Part shown: piece after piece, positions 32,715 through 38,024 of the stretch
Position numbering within the stretch: position 1 is the stretch's first letter
Layout of the letters: each line of letters opens with the position of its first letter
Assembly: GCA_050692985.1 (NCBI GenBank)
Contig: JBOGVZ010000024.1
Span: 1 to 38,024 of the forward strand
Source: JBOGVZ01 sp050692985
GTDB taxonomy: Bacteria; Actinomycetota; UBA4738; CALAEC01
DNA: 38,024 bases
Reading direction: 5' to 3'
The notes under the pieces: model-generated
The model's input: the letters and a program-made list of their open reading frames with translations, nothing else
Database searches by the model: none
What the model was told of the DNA's origin: nothing
Program-made: the position numbers and the translations under genes

Positions 32715-32760
32715 CTCGTCCCCTTTCCTGGAAGGTCGCTGAAGTGTTCGCCACAGGGAG

Positions 32761-32852
32761 GGCAGGCTCCTGCCTCCGGGAGCGGAAGGGATCGGCGCGA
32801 TCGCCTGCATCCCTTCCCTTGCTAGCCGGCTTCCGGTGCGCGCTGGTAGGCT
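32761..32852. promoter_or_regulatory. Divergent promoter region with inverted repeats, M14 / tldD
   Basis: The 172-bp gap (32715-32886) carries a compact palindrome GGCAGG-CT-CCTGCC at 32761-32774 and a 9-bp perfect inverted repeat, GGAAGGGAT (32784-32792) and ATCCCTTCC (32809-32817), around 16 bases. TAGGCT at 32847-32852 is a likely -10 for the tldD-like gene, whose ribosome binding site GGGGAGG lies near 32875. A regulator acting on both gene sets is an inference. Confidence 0.5.
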
Positions 32853-32886
32853 GGCGGCCCCTCACGAGCAGACCGGGGAGGAGTCC

Positions 32887-34326
32887 GTGCTGGAGATCGC
32901 CAGGCAGGCCGTGGACGTGGCCCGAGCCGCGGGCGCCGGCTACGCCGACGCTCGGTGGGTGGCCGAGGAGTCCGAGTCCCTGTCCGTCAAGAACCAGGAG
33001 ATGGAAGGGATCGACCGCTCCCGGTCCGAGGGCGTGGGGATCCGGGTCCTGGTGAACGGCTACTGGGGCTTCGCCGCCACGGCCCGGACCACCGAGGCGG
33101 ACATCGACCGCACGGCCCGGCTGGCGGTGGAGATCGCTCGGGCGGCCTCGCGCCTCCCCCGGGAGCCGGTCCGCCTGTCCGAGGTCGAACCCCTCACCGA
33201 CACCTGGGAGACGCCCGTCCAGGAGGACCCGTTCACGGTGGCGCTCGAGGAGAAGGTCTCGCTGCTGATGGAGGCCTCGCGGCGCATGCAGGGCGTGCCG
33301 AGGGTGTCGTTCGCCGAGGCGATGCTGGACCTGTACCGCAAGCACCAGGCCTTCGCCTCCTCGGAGGGCGCGGCCATCGAGCAGACCATCACCCACTCCG
33401 GCGGGGGCATCGAGGCCACCGCGATCGGCGATGGGGAGATCCAGCGCCGCTCATTCCCGAACTCGTTCCGCGGCCACCTGTCCGCGGCCGGCTACGAGCA
33501 CGTGCGGGCGCTGTCGCTGGTGGAGGAGGCCGAGCGGGTGGGCCGCGAGTCCGTCGAGCTGCTGTCGGCCCCGGACTGCCCCGCCGAGGAAACGACCCTG
33601 GTCCTGGACAGCCAGCAGGTCGTCCTCCAGGTGCACGAGTCGATCGGGCACCCCATCGAGCTGGACCGGGTCCTGCGGATGGAGGAGGCGTACGCGGGGA
33701 CCTCGTTCCTCGCCCCGGAGGATCGCGGCCGGCTCCGGTACGGCTCGCCGCTGGTGACGGTCACCGCCGACGCCACGCTGGCCGGCGGGCTGGGTACCTT
33801 CGGCTACGACGACGAGGGCGTCCCCGCCCAGCGGATCCCGGTGATCGAGGACGGCGTGTTCCAGAACTTCGTGTCGAGCCGGGAGACCGCACCGGTGGTC
33901 GGTGACGTGTCGAACGGCACGATGCGGGCCGACGGGTGGGAGAACCTGCCGCTGATCCGGATGACGAACATCAGCCTGGAGCCCCGCGAGGGGACGCTCG
34001 GCGAGATCATCGGTGACACCAAGGACGGCATCTTCATGTCGACGAACACGTCGTGGTCGATCGACGACCAGCGGGTGAACTTCCAGTTCGGCTGCGAGGC
34101 GGCCTGGCGGATCAAGGACGGTCGCCTGGGCGAGATGTACCGCAACCCCAACTACACCGGCATCACCACCGGCTTCTGGGGCTCCTGCGATGCCGTGGGC
34201 GGCCCCGAGGAATGGGTGGTGTGGGGGACGCCGAACTGCGGCAAGGGCCAGCCGGGGCAGGTGGCCAGGGTGGGCCACGGCACCCCCCCGGCCCGGTTCC
34301 GGAACGTCCGCGTGGGGGTCAGGTAG
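32887..34326 (+). CDS. tldD: TldD-family metalloprotease subunit
   Basis: A 479-residue TldD/PmbA family protein. The zinc motif HESIGH is at residues 250-255 within VVLQVHESIGHPIELDRV, and the probable third ligand Cys451 is in GTPNCGKGQPG; TldD-specific GSPLVTVTADATL and WSIDDQRVNFQFGCE are present. TldD and TldE form a heterodimeric protease that degrades unfolded or cut peptides and matures some peptide antibiotics. GTG 32887 follows GGGGAGGAGTCC; the frame is open upstream to 32836 but without a ribosome site. The tldE gene follows after 19 bases. Confidence 0.93.
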   Translation: MLEIARQAVDVARAAGAGYADARWVAEESESLSVKNQEMEGIDRSRSEGVGIRVLVNGYWGFAATARTTEADIDRTARLAVEIARAASRLPREPVRLSEVEPLTDTWETPVQEDPFTVALEEKVSLLMEASRRMQGVPRVSFAEAMLDLYRKHQAFASSEGAAIEQTITHSGGGIEATAIGDGEIQRRSFPNSFRGHLSAAGYEHVRALSLVEEAERVGRESVELLSAPDCPAEETTLVLDSQQVVLQVHESIGHPIELDRVLRMEEAYAGTSFLAPEDRGRLRYGSPLVTVTADATLAGGLGTFGYDDEGVPAQRIPVIEDGVFQNFVSSRETAPVVGDVSNGTMRADGWENLPLIRMTNISLEPREGTLGEIIGDTKDGIFMSTNTSWSIDDQRVNFQFGCEAAWRIKDGRLGEMYRNPNYTGITTGFWGSCDAVGGPEEWVVWGTPNCGKGQPGQVARVGHGTPPARFRNVRVGVR

Positions 34327-34345
34327 TGGCCCGGAGCACCGCCTG

Positions 34346-35698
34346 ATGCCGGCCCCGATCGGCCCCGAGGAGATCCAGAGCGTCGTCGCCACCGCGCTCG
34401 ATGCGGTGACCGCGGATGGGGTCGAGGTCCTGGTGATGCACGAGTGGGGCGGGCTGACCCGGTTCGCCGACTCCGCCATCCACCAGAGCACGTTCCGGGA
34501 GGACACCGGGATCAAGGTGCGGGTGGTGAGCCGCGACCGCGTGGGGGTGGCCTCCACGAACGACCTGTCCAAGGAGGGCGCCGCCGCCGCGGCCCGCAGC
34601 GCACTCGAGCTGGCCGAGGTCTCCGCTCCCGACCCGCGGTTCCCCGGCCTGGCCCCCCCGGCGGACGTGCCGGAGCGGCCGGACGGCTACGACGAGGCCA
34701 CCGCTGAGGCCACGCCCGAGAGCCGGGCCCGGGCCGTGGCCGACCTGGTGGAGCGCCTCGACCACGGGTTCCGCGCCGCGGGGGCCTTCGAGACCACGGC
34801 CACCGAGATGGCCCTGGCGAACACCGAGGGGCAGTCCTGCTACGCGCCGATGACCCAGGCCCTGGCCAGCACCGTGGTCTCGGGCGGCGAGGGCGGGACC
34901 GGGTTCGCCGAGGCGGCCGCGGTCCGGGTCGGCGACCTCGACGCCGGCGCCATCGGCGAGCGGGCATTCACCAAGGCCCGCGACAGCCAGCGGCCCCGCG
35001 ACCTCGAGCCCGGCCGGTACGAGGTGGTCCTCGAGCCTCCCGCGGTGGCCACGCTCCTGGCCTTCCTGGCGTACCTGGGGTTCGGCGGCCGGGCCATCGC
35101 CGAGGGCCGGTCGTGCTTCTCGGGACGGATCGGAGAGCACCTGATGGCCGATGCGGTCAAGATCTACGATGACGCCCTGTCGCCGCTCACGATCGGGCTG
35201 CCGTTCGACTTCGAGGGCACCCCCAAGCGGCGGGTGGACCTGGTGGAGGCCGGCGTGGTGAGGGGGGGCGTCCACGACCGGCGGAGCGCCAGGCAGGCGG
35301 GGGCCGAACCGACCGGCCACGCCCTCCCGCCCCCCAACCCCGAGGGCCCGTTCCCGTTGAACCTGTTCCTGGAGCCGGGAGACGCATCGGTGGAGCGGAT
35401 GATCGCGCGCACGAAGCGCGGGCTGCTCGTCACCCGGTTCCATTACTCGAACGTGGTCCACCCCCGAGAGGCCGTGATCACCGGGATGACCCGCGACGGG
35501 ACCTGGCTGGTGGAAAACGGCGAGGTGAAGCACCCGGTGAAGAACTTCCGGTTCACCCAGTCGATCATCGAGTCCCTGCGGGACGTGGAGATGATCGGCT
35601 CCGAGACCGAGCTGGCCAGCGAGTTCTTCTTCGCCGCCTCCCGGGTCCCCGCCGTGAAGATCTCCAGCTTCCAGTTCACCGGCAAGAGCGACCACTAG
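34346..35698 (+). CDS. tldE: TldE/PmbA-family protease subunit
   Basis: A 450-residue partner of TldD. It carries VLVMHEWGGLTRFADSAIHQ near residue 30, REDTGIKVRVVSRDRVGVA, the central LEPGRYEVVLEPPAVATLL and the terminal NFRFTQSIIESLRDVEMIG seen in PmbA/TldE proteins. As expected for TldE it lacks the HExxxH zinc motif of TldD, so it is probably the non-catalytic subunit. ATG 34346 lies 19 bases after the TldD stop. Two large secreted M14 carboxypeptidases are encoded divergently, so the whole block concerns peptide breakdown. Confidence 0.92.
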   Translation: MPAPIGPEEIQSVVATALDAVTADGVEVLVMHEWGGLTRFADSAIHQSTFREDTGIKVRVVSRDRVGVASTNDLSKEGAAAAARSALELAEVSAPDPRFPGLAPPADVPERPDGYDEATAEATPESRARAVADLVERLDHGFRAAGAFETTATEMALANTEGQSCYAPMTQALASTVVSGGEGGTGFAEAAAVRVGDLDAGAIGERAFTKARDSQRPRDLEPGRYEVVLEPPAVATLLAFLAYLGFGGRAIAEGRSCFSGRIGEHLMADAVKIYDDALSPLTIGLPFDFEGTPKRRVDLVEAGVVRGGVHDRRSARQAGAEPTGHALPPPNPEGPFPLNLFLEPGDASVERMIARTKRGLLVTRFHYSNVVHPREAVITGMTRDGTWLVENGEVKHPVKNFRFTQSIIESLRDVEMIGSETELASEFFFAASRVPAVKISSFQFTGKSDH

Positions 35699-35714
35699 CG
35701 CGGTCGCGGCTCGG

Positions 35715-36698
35715 TCAGCCCGGAGGCTGGACCTTCCTGACCTGGAGGCTCTCGACCACCTGGTTCAGGAACTCACGATCTCCGGCCGCGTAGAGGTCGA
35801 TCCCTCCCTCGAAGCAGCCGTGAGCGGTGCCGCCGCCCTGGGCCAGCGCGACCGAGGAGGGGGAGCACCCGCTGATCGTGAGCGATACCAACCGAAACTC
35901 TCTGCCGGGCCCGGTCTCCTGTTCGAACTGGAGGCGAGGCCCCACCTGGTCCCCGGTCCGAACAAGCTCGATTGGTGGTCGGGGGGTGATGACCAGGAAG
36001 CCGTCCTCGGCCTCCCGGGCGTCGACGCTTCGAGCAACCAGGGCCAGCGTGTCCGCGTCCTCCACAGGGTCCACGTTGCACGGGATGACGCCGGCCCACG
36101 ATCCGAAGTCGAACGCCAGGACGTCCCAGGGTTGGGTCCACCTCCTCCCCTGCCAGAAGCCAACGGGCTCACCACCGGCCCCTGGGAACACGGCCAGTGG
36201 AGCACCGGGCCGGGTCCAGCTCCCGACGATCGCCGCGCGAACCGGCTTGACCTCCGGATGGCACTCTCGGGGCATGCCGTCGAGGTAGGCGAACGGGCCG
36301 ATGCTCCCGGTGCCGAGCTCCTCCGGGAAGAGCACCTCGGCCGTCGTTCCGTCAGGGAACGTCACCGGCATGACGACTAGGCCGTCCTCGCGGTACGTCT
36401 CGGGATGGAACGGCCCGGCACCTTCCGGCGGTGAGAGGGCCTCCTCGGGGGATGGGCTCACGGCGGGTGTGGGGGTGATGCTCGTATCGGAGGGTGGACG
36501 CAAGGCGGACAGGAACACCAGGGGAACCGTCACACCCGAAACGACGGCCGCAACGACGAGGCCGAGCACCGCATAGCGGAGACCACGCCGGTGCCTGCCG
36601 CGGCGAATCGCCTCGAGGACCTGCGGCGCGGACGGTTCCTCGATCCGATCGGCAGCGTCCCGGATGGCCTCGGACAGCAGATCGGGGAATGACGTCAT
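35715..36698 (-). CDS. Membrane-anchored protein, probable anti-sigma factor
   Basis: A 327-residue single-pass protein: a cytosolic head (1-41, SFPDLLSEAIRDAADRIEE with a basic end), one membrane helix (about 42-66), a Ser/Pro-rich linker (TPTPAVSPSPEEALSPPEG) and an extracellular domain of about 230 residues. I see no zinc-binding HxxxCxxC, so it is not a ZAS-type anti-sigma factor. The start ATG 36698 overlaps the stop of the sigma-factor gene (ATGA), which is the usual arrangement for a sigma/anti-sigma pair; GGAGGAGCG is the ribosome binding site. The anti-sigma role is inferred from position and topology. Confidence 0.6.
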   Translation of the reverse strand: MTSFPDLLSEAIRDAADRIEEPSAPQVLEAIRRGRHRRGLRYAVLGLVVAAVVSGVTVPLVFLSALRPPSDTSITPTPAVSPSPEEALSPPEGAGPFHPETYREDGLVVMPVTFPDGTTAEVLFPEELGTGSIGPFAYLDGMPRECHPEVKPVRAAIVGSWTRPGAPLAVFPGAGGEPVGFWQGRRWTQPWDVLAFDFGSWAGVIPCNVDPVEDADTLALVARSVDAREAEDGFLVITPRPPIELVRTGDQVGPRLQFEQETGPGREFRLVSLTISGCSPSSVALAQGGGTAHGCFEGGIDLYAAGDREFLNQVVESLQVRKVQPPG

Positions 36699-37170
36699 CG
36701 CTCCTCCGGAAAAGCGGTCTCGATGAGAGCTTCCTTGGCCCGAGCAACCAGTGACTTCACCGTGCCTTCCCGGCACCGAAGGGCCCGGGCGGTCTCCGAG
36801 GTGGACAAGCCGTAGTGGTGACGAAGGATCACGGCGGCCCGCTGTCGCGGAGAGAGCACGGCTAGAGCCTCATGTGCTTCGGCCGCCGCTCCCGGGTTCT
36901 CCGGACGCGACGCGACATCGGCACTTCGATGCCTCTCGCTCAGCCTGTGGCGACGCCGAACGCGTCCGGCGACACGATAGGCCGTGAGGAAGAGCCATCC
37001 GTCCGGGTTTGGATGCGACCGAACGACGTTCCACCGCTCGAAGGCCCGCGCGAACGCCTCCTGGGCGACGTCGCGGGGTCGTCGGGCAAGGACCAGGCCA
37101 GCGCAGCGACGAGCCTGGGCCAGTGCGCCCGGTAGAACTGCACGAAGTCCTCCTCGGATCGATTCCTCAC
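36695..37170 (-). pseudogene. ECF-family sigma factor gene with internal frameshift
   Basis: From GTG 37170 the frame gives RNRSEEDFVQFYRAHWPRLVAALAWSLPDDPAT, a normal ECF region 2 opening, then runs into nonsense (SPRRR) near 37085. The next frame picks up DVAQEAFARAFERWNVVR, region 4 (LSPRQRAAVILRHHYGLSTSETARAL) and ends at TGA 36697-36695. One missing base (or two extra) in CCCGCGACG would restore a protein of about 158 residues. A longer frame from 37228 exists, but its first 50 residues are out-of-frame shadow. The gene overlaps the anti-sigma-like gene by ATGA. It may be a true loss of function or an assembly error. Confidence 0.75.
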
Positions 37171-37228
37171 CGTCTACACCGAGAAGCCACGGGCCCTCCG
37201 GATGGTTCCATCGACCGTTGAGATCCAT

Positions 37229-37490
37229 CCGCGGAGATACTCCTCCGCGATGTGCCGGTCCGATGTAGGACGCGGGCTGCAGACGGTCGGTTCTCGGAAG
37301 GCCCCGGGAGGGGTTCGCCGCTACCTCGTGATTTCATAACGTTTTCGTTATCGGGCCCCCCGCAGGCGAGAGCGCGATACCGTTTTCGATATGAGTGGCA
37401 CAGGCCCCGAACCCCTTCGCGTGAGGGCGAGATGAGCGGCCCGGCCAGAGCATCGCTACCTTTCCGGGGTCACGTGCGTCTAGGTAGTGG
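37229..37490. other. Regulatory gap between divergent sigma-factor genes
   Basis: This 262-bp gap between two divergent ECF sigma genes is less GC-rich than its surroundings. No ORF is credible. It holds the twin palindromes described separately and must contain both promoters. Confidence 0.45.
37336..37392. promoter_or_regulatory. Twin 16-bp palindromes, candidate operators
   Basis: ATAACGTTTTCGTTAT (37336-37351) and ATACCGTTTTCGATAT (37377-37392) agree at 14 of 16 positions. The first is a perfect dyad around TTTT; the second has one mismatched pair. Their start points are 41 bases apart, about four helical turns. Such AT-rich repeats stand out in this GC-rich setting. They probably bind a dimeric regulator of one or both sigma genes; the protein is unknown. 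Confidence 0.65.
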
Positions 37491-37928
37491 ATGCTGAGCA
37501 GGAGACTGGAGCTGGATCGGCGAACCGACGCCCCGGCGAGCACCCTGGATGAGCTGTACGTTCGCCACGCACCCGGGGGCCGGCGCCTCGCCTACCTGCT
37601 CACGGGCAGCACCGAGGCGGCCGAGGACCTCGTTCACGATGCCTTCGTCCGGCTGGCGGGCCGGTTCCGGCACCTCCGCCATCGAGAAGCCTTCGGTGCC
37701 TACCTACGCCGCACGATCGTGAACCTGCACGTGTCGAGGCTGCGGCGGCTCCGGCTGGAGCGGGCCTTCGCGGACACTCGTCGGGCCGAGGATCACACCG
37801 CCGGCTTGGACGTGGTAGTCCGCCACGACCTGTGGGCAGCTCTGACCACGTTGCCGGCCCGCCAGCGAGCCGCCCTGGTGCTTCGCTACTACGAGGACCT
37901 CAGAGGCTGTCGCGTAAACCCTCGGTAA
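37491..37928 (+). pseudogene. ECF-family sigma factor gene interrupted in region 4
   Basis: From ATG 37491 the product has region 2 (LDELYVRHAPGGRRLAYLLT, then EDLVHDAFVRLAGRF and AYLRRTIVNLHVSRLRR) and the opening of region 4 (LWAALTTLPARQRAALVLRYYEDL). The sequence breaks at 37901/37902 just where the DNA-binding helix of region 4.2 should follow. The remaining residues RGCRVNPR are encoded by sequence that does not belong to a sigma factor, and the frame stops at TAA 37926-37928. The host part therefore ends at about 37901. Without region 4.2 the protein could not recognise a -35 element. Divergent from the frameshifted sigma gene. Confidence 0.8.
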
Positions 37929-38024
37929 ACGGTCGCGGATGTGCTCGCCAGCAAGTCTCCCTGCGGGGACAATGACATCGGTGTAGTTCGCTCCCGAGCC
38001 CTTATGGAGGCAGCCGATGGCCTA
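37902..38024 (+). mobile_element. Left end of an unassigned mobile element inserted in the sigma gene
   Basis: Sequence unrelated to the sigma gene starts at about 37902 (AGAGGCTGTCGCGTAAACC). It contains a short direct repeat, GTAAACCCTCG / GTAAACGGTCG, as seen in many transposon ends. At 38006-38010 GGAGG precedes ATG 38017, which opens a coding frame (Met-Ala-) cut by the window end, in the position expected for a transposase start. The family cannot be assigned from this fragment. Confidence 0.55.

Noticed and set aside
28130..32825. Very long plus-strand open frames opposite the M14 genes
   Set aside because: They encode low-complexity Val/Arg/Gly/Pro/His-rich strings with no family pattern, and the opposite strand carries clear enzymes with signal peptides and catalytic motifs.
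36695..37228. Longer sigma-factor start at 37228
   Set aside because: Its first 50 codons are a shadow of the correct N-terminal frame; the true start is GTG 37170 in a different frame, which proves the frameshift.
1..38024. tRNA, rRNA, CRISPR or prophage genes
   Set aside because: I looked for tRNA T-loops, repeat arrays and phage structural genes and saw none; short GGTTC matches were not part of a cloverleaf.

Overview
The window is a GC-rich bacterial chromosome segment, almost certainly from an actinobacterium (Actinomycetota) or a close uncultured relative. The main indicators are an Rv2578c-like radical SAM protein carrying an intein, a DUF5319-type protein, the short actinobacterial 'ATP/GTP-binding' zinc protein, a mycobacterial-order LigD (polymerase-phosphoesterase-ligase) paired with Ku, an F420-type luciferase-like oxidoreductase, a GlnR-type box before amtB, and many starts lying 6-9 nt behind a TANNNT -10 hexamer, as in leaderless transcription. 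I see no rRNA, tRNA or CRISPR.

Layout. 1-345 is the tail of an IS110-family transposase. 529-2901 (minus) holds an SCP2-like protein, an EamA transporter and a methyltransferase fused to a DNA-binding domain. 2955-5027 (plus) is a radical SAM gene split by a 345-residue intein. 5047-6347 (minus) holds an esterase and a small zinc protein, and 6348-6714 has no gene. 6715-11453 (minus) is a nitrogen-control operon, amtB-glnB-glnD-hydrolase, with translational overlaps and a GlnR-like box upstream. 11614-12472 (plus) is a frameshifted secreted-protein pseudogene. 12488-15875 is the divergent Ku/LigD end-joining pair. 15931-17169 is a secreted glycosidase-like protein. 17177-18393 (minus) couples a PIG-L deacetylase to a DUF5319/zinc-ribbon protein. 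18433-21477 (minus) is a PadR-controlled ABC-2 exporter operon with a near-consensus promoter embedded in tandem repeats. 21581-22964 (minus) holds a small hypothetical protein and RmuC. 23107-24207 (plus) is a lone PilT-like ATPase with a frameshifted tail. 24188-26270 (minus) is an SDR/luciferase-like oxidoreductase pair.

26402-32714 (minus) holds two very large secreted M14 metallocarboxypeptidase paralogues in tandem, divergent from a TldD/TldE (PmbA) pair (32887-35698, plus). The last block, 35715-37928, holds an anti-sigma-like membrane protein with its ECF sigma factor and a second, divergent ECF sigma factor. The first sigma gene is frameshifted. The second is cut inside region 4 by what looks like the end of another mobile element, whose own first codons lie at the window edge. 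Two near-identical AT-rich 16-bp palindromes sit between the two sigma genes.

The most interesting points are: the intein, which splits the Fe-S cluster motif so that splicing would restore the third cluster cysteine; the PadR promoter/operator; the GlnR-type box; the twin palindromes between two damaged sigma genes; the methyltransferase-HTH fusion; and the paired giant M14 proteases. I did not find a clear multi-gene defence or other obviously new system. Several frameshifts lie in GC-rich runs, so assembly errors must be excluded before they are called real.
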